In this document: piece by piece, positions 44,360 to 52,877 of the stretch
How the letters are laid out: every line of letters starts with the position of its first letter
Numbering within the stretch: the stretch's first letter is position 1
Assembly (NCBI RefSeq): GCF_902506165.1
Contig: NZ_LR733817.1
Location: 2,961,937 to 3,025,936, forward strand
DNA from: Bosea sp. 29B
GTDB lineage: Bacteria; Pseudomonadota; Alphaproteobacteria; Rhizobiales; Beijerinckiaceae
Length of the DNA stretch: 64,000 nucleotides
Direction of reading: 5' to 3'
The notes under the pieces: model-generated
What the model was told of the DNA's origin: nothing
What the model saw: the letters and a program-made list of their open reading frames with translations, nothing else
The model's database searches: none
Position numbers and translations under genes: made by a program

Positions 44360-45849
44360 GATCTGAAGAGGAAGCCGGTTTTGACATCGACATCCTTGCC
44401 GCCGATCTCGACCGTGCTTTTCCCCAACGTGACCGCCTTGAGATAGGCGCTCATGTCGGCGTTCTTCACTTCCAGGCCGAATTTCTTGCCGTCGATGCCG
44501 ACCCATTTGAAATCCAGGCCGTTGACGTATTTGAAGTCCGAGCCGAGCACCGCCTTCGTATCGAAGCCGACGACGGCCTTGAAGGCGATGCCTATGATGA
44601 TGTTCATGTCGATGGCGAGATTGATTTTGAGATCGATCGCGGCATTGAGGCGGAACTCCACGCCCATGGCGAGCGTCAGCGTCGCCGCCAGCGTCATGTT
44701 GATGCGCGCGGCGAGGTTGGTCGAGATCTGGTCGCCGAGGAAATAGCTAGTCGACACGCCGAAGAACTTCTTCTCCTCGTAGCCGTGGAACTCCGTGTAC
44801 TTCTCGCCGTAGAACCATTCCTTGGCGGTGCCGTAGGTTTTCTTCTCGGAGGTCGAGTAGAGCCACTCCGACAGAGGCCCCTTGGCTTCGTTCTTCACAT
44901 AGCCATAGGCGAGCAGGGAGATGTTGGCCGGCGCGTCGGGCGTGCCGGCGGTGATCGAGACGCCGGAGAGCGCGTTGACGGCGAAGACGCCGGCCGGCGC
45001 CGTGAACTTGATGTCGCCGTCCGAGACGTTGGTGGTCTGGCCCTTGACGATGTCGACCAGCATGCCGCCGCCGACGGAGAGGTTGACGTCTGAATCGGTC
45101 TTGCCGAGGAAGCCGTCGCCGGAGGAGGTGGTCGTCTTGGCCTTGGTCGAGATGGTCAGCAGCTCCATCTGGCCGGCCTTGTTCTTCACGAACTTGTCGC
45201 CGCGCTTCAAATAGCCCTGCTTGAAGCTGCCATCGGCGTTGGTCGCGTCGCTCGCCTTGGCCTCGTTGGCCGTCTCGGCCATGGTGACGAAGGGGTTCTT
45301 GCCGCTGAGCAGCGCGGCCAGCGACAGGTCCGGGCTCGGTTCGGTCTTGGTCGTGTTCGAGGCGGTGCTCTTCGACAGCGCGAGGTCGGGCATCATCGAG
45401 CCCTCCTCGCCCTCGACATAGGCGCCGAGCCGCAGATACGTGCCACTGCCGAATTCATCAGGCTTCAACGGCACGTCGATGCGGGTATAAGGCCGGCCGG
45501 CTGCGGCCTCGCCTTCGGTGACCGAAGCGTCCTCGTAGTGCGGCACCAGCGGCAACGGCTTCGCCTCGCCGCAGATCGCGCTGTCCATAACTTCCGGCTC
45601 GACCTGCGCGGCCGATTGTGCTGCGCGCGCCAGCACGGCGAGGATGTGCCATTCTTCGCCACCGGTCCAGGCGAGAACCTGGTCGCCCACATGCGGCGCG
45701 AGCGGGCAGGAGAGGGCGACGCAAGCCGCGACCTCGCCGGCCTCGCTCCGGAGCAGCAGCCGGTCGCCGGTGCGGGCGACCACCATCGCGGGGCGCAGCG
45801 CCGGCACGGGGCCGGTGGGCGGGATCAGGGCGGTAGCGGCGGGCATCAT
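44356..45849 (-). CDS. Unrecognised 497-residue protein with DUF3540-like N-terminal domain, candidate T6SS cargo
   Basis: I do not recognise the full protein. Residues ~20-78 (AMVVARTGDRLLLRSEAGEV, then CPLAPHVGDQVLAWTG) parallel the N-terminal domain of the DUF3540 product next door. Residues ~235-310 are beta-rich, with DGDIKFTAPAGVFAVNAL and GVSITAG resembling VgrG-spike-like strands. Residues ~375-440 are a run of hydrophobic alternating segments (NMTLAATLTLAMGVEFRLN, then INLAIDMNIIIGIAFKAVVG), followed by repeats of the DFKYV/DFKWV type. The architecture suggests a spike-attached domain followed by a membrane-interacting or amyloid-like region. Its place between PAAR-like and DUF3540 genes makes it a candidate effector or spike component. 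Confidence 0.6.
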   Translation of the reverse strand: MMPAATALIPPTGPVPALRPAMVVARTGDRLLLRSEAGEVAACVALSCPLAPHVGDQVLAWTGGEEWHILAVLARAAQSAAQVEPEVMDSAICGEAKPLPLVPHYEDASVTEGEAAAGRPYTRIDVPLKPDEFGSGTYLRLGAYVEGEEGSMMPDLALSKSTASNTTKTEPSPDLSLAALLSGKNPFVTMAETANEAKASDATNADGSFKQGYLKRGDKFVKNKAGQMELLTISTKAKTTTSSGDGFLGKTDSDVNLSVGGGMLVDIVKGQTTNVSDGDIKFTAPAGVFAVNALSGVSITAGTPDAPANISLLAYGYVKNEAKGPLSEWLYSTSEKKTYGTAKEWFYGEKYTEFHGYEEKKFFGVSTSYFLGDQISTNLAARINMTLAATLTLAMGVEFRLNAAIDLKINLAIDMNIIIGIAFKAVVGFDTKAVLGSDFKYVNGLDFKWVGIDGKKFGLEVKNADMSAYLKAVTLGKSTVEIGGKDVDVKTGFLFRS

Positions 45850-45887
45850 CGGTGCTCTCCCGTGGGATCAGAAATGCGGCCGTTGTC

Positions 45888-46292
45888 TCAGGACAGGCAG
45901 ATCGTGGTGACCTGACTGGGGGCGAGCGTGATGCCGACGATGTTCGGGCTCATGCCGTTCTGCATGGTCGGGTTGAGCATCTTCGTGGCCGGAGGGCCGC
46001 CGAGGAACATCGTGACCGAGCCCATCGCGTGCTTCACCGGCCCCATGACGAAGCCCGAGGCCACGCCGAGCAGGACGCCGGGCTGGTCGCCGAGGCTCAT
46101 CGGCTTGGTGGTCAGGAGGTTGTGGGCCGGCATGCAGGTCAGGAAGGTGGTGAGCTGCGTCGGGATCGCCGTCGGTGCGAGCGCGAGGTTTGGATAAGGC
46201 ACGGGGATCGGCACGACGGCCGGCGTCAGGCAGACGTCGGGGAAGGCGAAGTCGACGGCCGGGATCGGTCCCGAGGAGTTGACGAAGACCAT
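45888..46292 (-). CDS. DUF4150 PAAR-like spike-tip protein
   Basis: This encodes 134 residues. The start MVFVNSSGPIPAVDFAFPDVCLTP and the segments IPVPYPNLALAPTAIP, LTTKPMSLGDQPG and MGSVTMFLGGPPATKMLNPT are the DUF4150/PAAR-like pattern, rich in Pro, Gly and Thr. PAAR proteins cap the VgrG spike and carry cargo on the T6SS tube. The protein has no C-terminal toxin extension, so cargo would be a separate protein from the same operon. It ends 38 bp before the unrecognised 497-residue gene. Confidence 0.88.
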   Translation of the reverse strand: MVFVNSSGPIPAVDFAFPDVCLTPAVVPIPVPYPNLALAPTAIPTQLTTFLTCMPAHNLLTTKPMSLGDQPGVLLGVASGFVMGPVKHAMGSVTMFLGGPPATKMLNPTMQNGMSPNIVGITLAPSQVTTICLS

Positions 46293-46303
46293 CGCGTGCC
46301 TCC

Positions 46304-47371
46304 TCAGGCCAGGGCCGCGACGCGCGCCGGATCGTAGAGATCGGCCGCGGCGCGCTGTGGGTGGGTCGGAAGGGTCGAGCCCGTCGCATGCTGGAACAGC
46401 GTGCCTTCGGCCGAGACGGCATGAAGACTGGTGCGATGGAAGCGCGCCGCGATGAAGGAGGCGCCGTCGAGCCGGGCATAAGGAAATTGCGCATGGTCGA
46501 GCAAAGCGCGTTCGAAGCGGGCCGCGGCGCAGTCGGCGCGTTCGAAGAGAGCGTTGCTCAGCCGCGCGTCGGAGAGGTCGGCGCCGGCGAGCTTCGCCTC
46601 GCTGAAGTTGGCGCTGGGGAGATCGGCTCCAACCAGTTTCGCCGCGGTGAGATCGGCACCGATCATCAGCGCCATCGGCAGTTTCGCTCCCGACAGATCG
46701 GCGTGCGAGAGATCGGCCTCGAGGAAAAGGCTTTGCGAGAGATCGACGCCTTGAAGATTGCAGCCGGCAAGCCGCGCCTTCATCAGATTGATGCGCGACA
46801 GCCGGACCTTGCGCAGGTCACGCTGCGATAGATCCGCCTCCATGGCGAACATCGTATCGATGTCGGCGCCATCGAGGATCGCGGTTCGCAGATCGCCCTT
46901 GACCAGCGTCAGGCCGCGGATCGTCGCATCCGATAGATCGACGCTTGCGAGGACGCATTCGATCAGCGCGACCGTCGTCAGCTCGACCCCGGCGAGGCAG
47001 GAACGGGACAGGTCGACCCGGGCGAAGCTCGTGCTGGCGAGTTTCGCGCCGGTGAAATCGACTTCGGTCGCGTCGGCTTCGGCGAACTGGCAATGGAGCA
47101 GCGTCGCGCGGGCGAAGGATGAGGCGGTCAACCCGGTGCGAGGCCATTGCACCGTGTCGAATTCCGCGCCGCCGAAATCCGCCCGCTCGAAACGGCACTG
47201 GACGAACTGGCATTGCTTCAGCTGTGCCTCGCGAAAGCGGGCATCGGAGAAGTCGCAGCCGATCAGGATGGCGCCGTCCAGCAACGCACCGCTGAAATCA
47301 GCCTCGGCGAACGAGGCCCCCTCGACCGGCAGGCCGAGCTCGACGCGTTCCAGCAGGTCCTCACGGCGCAT
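46304..47371 (-). CDS. Pentapeptide repeat protein
   Basis: This encodes 355 residues consisting almost wholly of A(D/N)LXX pentapeptide repeats, for example FAEADFSGALLDGA, LSRSCLAGVEL, LSQSLFLEADLSHADLSGAKL and LAGADLSDARLSNALFERAD. The repeats form a quadrilateral beta-helix. It overlaps the upstream DUF2169-pentapeptide gene by 11 bp and resembles the repeat half of that product, so it is probably its partner or a split duplicate. No toxin motif is visible; a scaffold or loading role in the T6SS is likely. Confidence 0.87.
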   Translation of the reverse strand: MRREDLLERVELGLPVEGASFAEADFSGALLDGAILIGCDFSDARFREAQLKQCQFVQCRFERADFGGAEFDTVQWPRTGLTASSFARATLLHCQFAEADATEVDFTGAKLASTSFARVDLSRSCLAGVELTTVALIECVLASVDLSDATIRGLTLVKGDLRTAILDGADIDTMFAMEADLSQRDLRKVRLSRINLMKARLAGCNLQGVDLSQSLFLEADLSHADLSGAKLPMALMIGADLTAAKLVGADLPSANFSEAKLAGADLSDARLSNALFERADCAAARFERALLDHAQFPYARLDGASFIAARFHRTSLHAVSAEGTLFQHATGSTLPTHPQRAAADLYDPARVAALA

Positions 47372-50303
47372 CGCTGGGCATCCCGAATATCGTCTTGTCG
47401 AGCAGGGCCTGGGTCAGATCGGTGCCGACCAGCGAGGCGTCCGAGAGATCGCAGCCATAGAGATTGGCACGAAGCAGCCGGGCCCCGTCGAGATGGGCAC
47501 GGCGCGCCTGGGCGTTGAACAGATTGGCGCCGAAGAGATCGGCCCGCAGCAGGGTAGCCTTGCCGAGCGAGGCCTGCTTCAGCGAGGCGAGGGCGAGATC
47601 GGCCTCGCTGAGGTCGGCCTCGCCGAAGTCGACCCGGTTGAAGCTCGCCCGCGCGAAGCTGGCGCGGATCAGCCGGGCGCCGCGGAAGGAGCCGTTCATG
47701 CCGACGGCGCCGTCGAAGCGTGCACCGGTGAGATCGCAGCCGGCATGGAAGCCGCTTTGCTGGAGATGCGCCCCGGAGAAATCGGCGCCCGGCGCCTCCA
47801 GCTTCACTACCGAGAGCTTGAAGGCCTTGAGCCCGCGGGCGTCGAGCTGCTCCGCTTTGACCTCGACCAGCGCGCAGCTTTCCATGACCGCGCCGGCCAA
47901 AGTCGCCCGCGACATGCCCGAGCGCAGAATCGTGATCCGGTCGAGCCTCGCACCGGCGAAGGAGACATCCGACAGATCGGTCTCGATGAAGTTGGCCTGT
48001 TCCAGCTGCGCGCTGGCGAAGTCGCATTGCGCGACCTGGCTCTTCAGCCACTGCGCCCGGCGTAAGTCCGCTCCAGCGAAGCGGGCGCCACGGGCGTCGG
48101 CCGTCCCGAAATTGGCCTCCAGCAGATTGGCCTGCGAGAAATCGGTGCTGCGCAGATCGGCGCCGGCGAAGACCGCACCGGTGCAATTGGCACCGAGGAA
48201 GCGCGCACCGCGCAGGTCGCACTGCTCGAAGAAGGCGCCGCTCAGGTCGAGGCCGCTGAAATCCTGGCCGGAAAGGTCGGCGCCGGCCATGTCGCGGCCG
48301 GCGAGGCCCGCCGTCTTTGCCGCCGCGATTGCCTGGCCGAAACGCAGCGCCGCTTCCGGCGGCAATGGCGTGATCGGGTGAATCGGTTGCGGGGCAATCC
48401 GGCGCATCGTCGCCATGGCCTCGCCAAGCTGCGGTTCGAGCTGGTCGAGCTGCGCGCTCGCCCGCGCGAGCTGCGCCTTCGGGTCGGCGGGTTCCGCGGA
48501 GGCTGGCAGGGTGTCGCCCGCCAGCAGCGTGCCGAGCAGATCGTCGAGCGATTGCCCCGGTGGTGCCAGATCGGGGAAGGCGCGTCTCAGCTTGTCGCTG
48601 GCGGCTTCGGCTTCAGCAGGTAACTGGATCGCTTGCCGCGTCCCAGTGTCGCCTGTCGTCGCTTGCAGGAGAAGATCGTCGCGCTGGGCCGCTTGCGCCC
48701 CGGCAAGGCCGTCGCGGGCAGGAGCGAGCAACGCCGCGCCCGGCCCGCTGTGGAAGCGCTGCAGTGCCTCGCGCAACGCGGCCTCCGGGTTGACCGTGCT
48801 GGGCGGCAGCTTGAAATCCGGCGGGAGCGCGGTCGCGGAAAGATCGGGCTGTTCCGGCAGGTCGAGCTCAGCGAGCAGGGCGTCGAGCTCGTCGAGCTCT
48901 CCGGTCTGGCGGAAGCGTTCGCCACGGTTCGCCATGGCATAGGCTTTTGCCTCCAGCTCGCGGCCATGTTCGTCCATCTGCGCCTGGAGTTGTTGCGTGC
49001 CTTCGAAAAGTGCGGCGAAATCGATCTCGTCGCTGGCGATCTCCTCCGGCGAGGGCATCCAGGCGGGAGGCGGCTCGGCCGGCGGCAGGTTCGGCATGAA
49101 GGCGGCGGGCAGGCCGGCCCGGTCGAGCGCGTCGCGCAGGACGAGCCGCTGCGCCCTCTCGGTCCGCTCGCGCTGGCTTTCATGATGGGCCATGCGAGCC
49201 AGCCGGCGCCGCTCGAGTGCGGATGGATCCGGCAGGGGCGAGAGCGCTCCGTCGGCGAGCACGTATTTCAGCTTCTCGACCGGATCGCTGCGCAGCCGGA
49301 AGGCTTCGGCATAGTGCTCGACGGGGCGCGGCTCGTCGGCGAGGCGCTCATAGGCGAGCATGACATGGGTCACGTCGTCGCCGTCGATGTCGGAGACGGG
49401 GCACGCGCCGCGATAGATCAGCACGCCCTTATGCGCACTGGGAAAGAGCCAGGCGGTATCGAGGACGTTCGGCAGCTCGAAGAGACCGCCGGCACGCGCG
49501 ATGAAGATGCGCACCCGCATGCCCGGGAGCATGCCCTCGATCACTGGGTGCTCCGCCGAAAAGCCTGCGAGCCGGTAAGGCTCCTGCCCGGAGAAATAGC
49601 CTTCGATGCGCTGGTCCGGCGTGGCGACGCAGAACAGGCGCGGATCGGCATCGGGGGCGAGCCCCGGGAAGCCATGCTTCAGCCAGTGATCGTCATAGGT
49701 TCCGGCCATCGCCCGCCGGGAGGGATGCGCCGGATCGATCGGCCCCAATCGAACCGGCTCGGGTGTATCCTCGGCGCTGCGGATCAGCCGCTCGGCGCGC
49801 TCGATGTTCGGCAGCAGGACGATCTCGCCGAGATCGACGCGGCGGGCGGCTTCCGTGCCGCGCCCGAGCGGATTGACCGGATGGTTCTGGCCGCCGAAGC
49901 AGCGCTCCGGGACGAGCGGTATCTCGGTGAAGGGCCGGGGCGGCTCGAAGACCGGCCCGCCCGCAGTCTGGCGCCAGACGCGGTCGCCGAACACGGCAAG
50001 GCGCTTGTGGATCGAGCCGAGCGCAATGTCGAGCGCAAGCGCTGGGACCGGTTCTGCTCCCGCAGCGCGGGCAAAGCCGGCGACGAGGACCTCGCCGCAC
50101 GGTTTGGGCATCGCAGCGTCGAAGATCGTGCCCGCCGGCATCTCCCCGATCGCCATCGGCCAGAGCGCGGTGTCGGGTTCGAAATCGTTGGGCTCAAGCA
50201 GCGAGAACAGCCCCAGCGCCGAGACGACGAGTGTCGCCGAACTGCCGCGGCGCTCGACCTTGGTCAGGATGCCGAGCTTTCGTGGTTTGATGATCGTCGG
50301 CAT
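47361..50303 (-). CDS. DUF2169-pentapeptide repeat fusion, T6SS effector-loading adaptor candidate
   Basis: This encodes 980 residues. The N-terminal ~330 residues are a DUF2169 domain (MPTIIKPRKLGILTKV, then RCFGGQNHPVNPLGRG, RVDLGEIVLLPNIE and FSAEHPVIEGMLPGMRVRIF). A long, charged, probably disordered and coiled middle (~340-660) follows. Residues ~670-980 are pentapeptide repeats (LAGRDMAGADLSGQDFSGLDL and many more). DUF2169 proteins are adaptor-like partners of PAAR/VgrG cargo. It is the first gene of the coupled minus-strand operon. The gene product is unusually long for a DUF2169 protein because of the fused repeat domain. Confidence 0.86.
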   Translation of the reverse strand: MPTIIKPRKLGILTKVERRGSSATLVVSALGLFSLLEPNDFEPDTALWPMAIGEMPAGTIFDAAMPKPCGEVLVAGFARAAGAEPVPALALDIALGSIHKRLAVFGDRVWRQTAGGPVFEPPRPFTEIPLVPERCFGGQNHPVNPLGRGTEAARRVDLGEIVLLPNIERAERLIRSAEDTPEPVRLGPIDPAHPSRRAMAGTYDDHWLKHGFPGLAPDADPRLFCVATPDQRIEGYFSGQEPYRLAGFSAEHPVIEGMLPGMRVRIFIARAGGLFELPNVLDTAWLFPSAHKGVLIYRGACPVSDIDGDDVTHVMLAYERLADEPRPVEHYAEAFRLRSDPVEKLKYVLADGALSPLPDPSALERRRLARMAHHESQRERTERAQRLVLRDALDRAGLPAAFMPNLPPAEPPPAWMPSPEEIASDEIDFAALFEGTQQLQAQMDEHGRELEAKAYAMANRGERFRQTGELDELDALLAELDLPEQPDLSATALPPDFKLPPSTVNPEAALREALQRFHSGPGAALLAPARDGLAGAQAAQRDDLLLQATTGDTGTRQAIQLPAEAEAASDKLRRAFPDLAPPGQSLDDLLGTLLAGDTLPASAEPADPKAQLARASAQLDQLEPQLGEAMATMRRIAPQPIHPITPLPPEAALRFGQAIAAAKTAGLAGRDMAGADLSGQDFSGLDLSGAFFEQCDLRGARFLGANCTGAVFAGADLRSTDFSQANLLEANFGTADARGARFAGADLRRAQWLKSQVAQCDFASAQLEQANFIETDLSDVSFAGARLDRITILRSGMSRATLAGAVMESCALVEVKAEQLDARGLKAFKLSVVKLEAPGADFSGAHLQQSGFHAGCDLTGARFDGAVGMNGSFRGARLIRASFARASFNRVDFGEADLSEADLALASLKQASLGKATLLRADLFGANLFNAQARRAHLDGARLLRANLYGCDLSDASLVGTDLTQALLDKTIFGMPSDAP

Positions 50304-50366
50304 GAAGCTGTCTTGCTGGCTCGCAGGTGACGCTAGGGCGGGTAGACGACAGGCTGACGACGCTGC

Positions 50367-50978
50367 TCAGGGTTCGCGGGTGATCAGGATCTCGACGCGC
50401 CGGTTGCGGGCGCGCCCCTCGATGCTGGTGTTGGCGGCGATCGCCTCGGACGAGCCGCGCCCGTCGACCGACAGGCGCCCGCTTTCGCGTAGCGCCGGCC
50501 GGATCAGTGCTGCAACGGCCTCAGCGCGTGCGACCGAAAGCGCCTGGTTGTCGCGGAAGGGACCTCCTGCCGTGACAGCCTGGTCGTCGGTATGGCCGAC
50601 GATGCGCACCGGTCCCTTTTCGCCGTCGACCACGCCGGCGATACGGCGTGCGACGGGCACGAAGCCAGGCAGGGCGGTGGCCTGGCCCGAGGCGAAGGTG
50701 ATGAGGTTGCCGACCCGGACCGCGACCCAGCCGCCGAACGGGTCGACCGTGATCGAACCGGCCTTGATCTCTTCCGCCAGCGCCGCCCGGACCCGTTCGA
50801 GCTGGCTGGGGCGTGGCGCGGGCGCCGGGGTGGGCTGTGCTGCGACCGGCTGAGCAGGCTTGGGCGCCGGCAACAGGAGCGGAATCAGCAAGGCGAGCGC
50901 CACGAGCACGGCTAAGATCGCGGCGCTGTAGAGGCCGATCTGGGCGAATTTCGATCTGACCTGCGTACTCGCTGCCAT
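50367..50978 (-). CDS. OmpA-domain inner membrane protein (TagL/TssL-tail-like peptidoglycan anchor)
   Basis: This encodes 203 residues from the ATG at 50978, which has GGGGGGAG just upstream; a longer start at 51008 has none. One membrane helix (IGLYSAAILAVLVALALLIPLLL) precedes a Pro/Ala-rich linker and an OmpA C-terminal domain with VRIVGHTDDQ, NQALSVARAEAVAALI and GRGSSEAIAANTSIEGRARNRRVEI. This resembles the periplasmic end of extended TssL proteins or TagL, which fix the T6SS membrane complex to peptidoglycan. The DotU-type cytosolic domain is absent. It reads in the same direction as the accessory operon, 64 bp upstream of it. Confidence 0.82.
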   Translation of the reverse strand: MAASTQVRSKFAQIGLYSAAILAVLVALALLIPLLLPAPKPAQPVAAQPTPAPAPRPSQLERVRAALAEEIKAGSITVDPFGGWVAVRVGNLITFASGQATALPGFVPVARRIAGVVDGEKGPVRIVGHTDDQAVTAGGPFRDNQALSVARAEAVAALIRPALRESGRLSVDGRGSSEAIAANTSIEGRARNRRVEILITREP

Positions 50979-51188
50979 TGCTCCCCCCAAGCCGACGCGA
51001 CAGAACACGATGGCGGTGACGACAGGAGGATGACGGCCCGCTTATTGAGGGGACCCAGCGGCATGAGATCAAGGTATACTTGGAAAAGTGTATAGCTAAG
51101 TAATTAGCCGACATACTGAAACAATACTGTCAGATTCCCGCTCTAGACGTGCCGGCGTGACTTCCTGGCCGCTGACGAGAGACCGTCC

Positions 51189-51785
51189 GTGACGAAGGTC
51201 CTGGGCGACGAGATGCCTGTGCGCTGGAACGGAGAGGCCGACGCTTCTCCGGCGGCGGAACCGTCTCCAAATGGAGCTGCAGCCGGCTCATCGCGTCTGC
51301 CGGCGATTCTCCTGCTTACTGGGATTGTCTGCTTGTTCGCGGCGGGTTCGCTCCTGTTCCGGCAAGCGCTTCGCCCCGAAGAATTCCGGATCGCCCAACC
51401 CACCAGCCATGCCGAACGCGAGGTCGGCTTCGCGCTCTACCGCACCAATTGTGCAAGCTGCCACGGCGCTTTTCTCAGTGGCGCGGCCGGATGGCGCACC
51501 GATCCGCAAGCAGCGCCGGCGCTGAACGAGAGCGGTCATACGACGAACCACAGCGATGCGGACCTGTTTTTCCGGGTCGCCGCCGGCGCTCGCACGACGG
51601 ACGGCCGTGTGACCATGCCGGCCTTTCGCGGTGTCCTATCGGACCAGGAGATCGTCTCGGTGCTGGCTTACGTCATGTCCTGGTGGCCGGACGACGAACT
51701 CAGGCGCCGTGCCGGCGCCGACTGGACCTTCCAGGCGGTGTGCACGCCGGCCGAAACGCAGGCTTCCGCGAAGGCCGGCCTTTGA
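51189..51785 (+). CDS. Membrane-anchored c-type cytochrome
   Basis: This encodes 198 residues from a GTG preceded by GAGAG; an ATG at 51213 is a possible alternative. One membrane helix covers residues ~38-58. A single heme site CASCH lies at Cys88, Cys91 and His92, with Met143 (VTMPAF) as the likely sixth ligand and SDQEIVSVLAYVMSWWP closing the class I fold. It ends in a TTGA overlap with the membrane protein gene. It probably carries electrons on the periplasmic face for the peroxidase and cupredoxin of the same operon. Confidence 0.87.
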   Translation: MTKVLGDEMPVRWNGEADASPAAEPSPNGAAAGSSRLPAILLLTGIVCLFAAGSLLFRQALRPEEFRIAQPTSHAEREVGFALYRTNCASCHGAFLSGAAGWRTDPQAAPALNESGHTTNHSDADLFFRVAAGARTTDGRVTMPAFRGVLSDQEIVSVLAYVMSWWPDDELRRRAGADWTFQAVCTPAETQASAKAGL

Positions 51786-52867
51786 CGCGATCCTTTCCTC
51801 CAGCGGTAGGCGCCTGGTTCCGGCGACGTACGGTTCGGCTTGCGCCTCTTTTTGCGTCGTCCACCCTCTGCGCGTCGGCGGGGAGTGCGCAGGCTCATGT
51901 CAAATGGTTCGCGCCCTATAACGTCGCAGTTCCACCTGCTGCGCTCTGGGAGGTCTTCTCCGGGCCTTTCGTGATCGCGCTGTCCCTGTCGATCCTCCTG
52001 ATCGCGATCGTCTTCGTCGCTGATCGCGCGATGAGCGCCGGCGGCGTCGAAGAGGCCGTAGACGCCCTGTTCGAACCTTTGAAGGCCATCGCGCCCGGGA
52101 TCATGCGGGTCAGCCTCGGCGCCTTCCTGCTCTGCCTCTGGCTGCTCGGCGGCATCCTGCTCACGCCCGAGCTGAAGACCGATAGTCAGGCCCTCTCCTG
52201 GTTCCAGCTCTTCCTGGCCCTCTGCACGATCTGGTGGCGCACGACCTTCATCGCCGGCTTCGGCATCGTCGTGCTCTACGGCGTCGCGGTCGCCCAGTAC
52301 GGCGGCTTTCACCTGATGGATTATCCGCTCTTCCTCGGCATCGCGGCCTATCTGATCATCCACTCGCTGCGGCTGGCGGCGCTTCAGCCTTATGCCCTGT
52401 CGATCCTCTACACCGCCATGGCACAGACGCTGCTATGGGCCTCGGTGGAGAAATGGGCTTATGCGTCATGGACGCTGCCGCTGCTTGCCCAGCACGAGCG
52501 CATCACGCTCGGCATCAACCATCACATCTATGTCATGCTGGCGGGCTTCGTAGAGTTTGTCGCCGCCTTCCTGCTCTTGTTCGGCATGCTCAGTCAGCGC
52601 CTGGTCGCCGCAATGCTCCTCGGCATCTTCCTCGCTGCCGTCATCGACTTCGGCAAGGTCGATGCTGTCGGCCATCTGATGATCATCGCCGCGCTCGGCG
52701 TCGCCGTGATCGAGGGAAACACGACGATCAACCACGTGATGCAGAGTGGCATCCGCTCCTACCGGATCGGCGGGCTGGAGCAGGCCGCGACCTATGTCGG
52801 CGTCCTCTTGCTCTTCTTCCTGATGTATTATGGCGCGCACGGTCTGGCCTATGGCAGCCTGGCATAG
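51782..52867 (+). CDS. Polytopic membrane protein of the redox operon, function unknown
   Basis: This encodes 361 residues if translation starts at the TTG that overlaps the cytochrome stop; no better start fits before the signal-like stretch TVRLAPLFASSTLCASAGSAQA. The mature protein would begin with HVKWFAPYNV. About eight or nine membrane segments follow, among them VIALSLSILLIAIVFVADRAM and a late VGVLLLFFLMYYGAHGL. Several His residues lie near membrane ends (SLRLAALQP, AQHERITLGINHHIYVM), so heme or metal binding is possible. I do not recognise a named family with certainty. It belongs to the cytochrome-peroxidase-cupredoxin operon. Confidence 0.7.
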   Translation: MTRSFPPAVGAWFRRRTVRLAPLFASSTLCASAGSAQAHVKWFAPYNVAVPPAALWEVFSGPFVIALSLSILLIAIVFVADRAMSAGGVEEAVDALFEPLKAIAPGIMRVSLGAFLLCLWLLGGILLTPELKTDSQALSWFQLFLALCTIWWRTTFIAGFGIVVLYGVAVAQYGGFHLMDYPLFLGIAAYLIIHSLRLAALQPYALSILYTAMAQTLLWASVEKWAYASWTLPLLAQHERITLGINHHIYVMLAGFVEFVAAFLLLFGMLSQRLVAAMLLGIFLAAVIDFGKVDAVGHLMIIAALGVAVIEGNTTINHVMQSGIRSYRIGGLEQAATYVGVLLLFFLMYYGAHGLAYGSLA

Positions 52868-52877
52868 CGAAAGATCG

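Noticed and set aside
46304..48330. Repetitive GATCGGC-like DNA
   Set aside because: It encodes pentapeptide repeats; the DNA repetition follows from the protein pattern.
51009..51188. AT-rich imperfect repeat TATACTT...AAGTGTATA between the OmpA-type and cytochrome genes
   Set aside because: The arms are not symmetric (two-base insertion) and no second copy was seen; it may just be promoter sequence.
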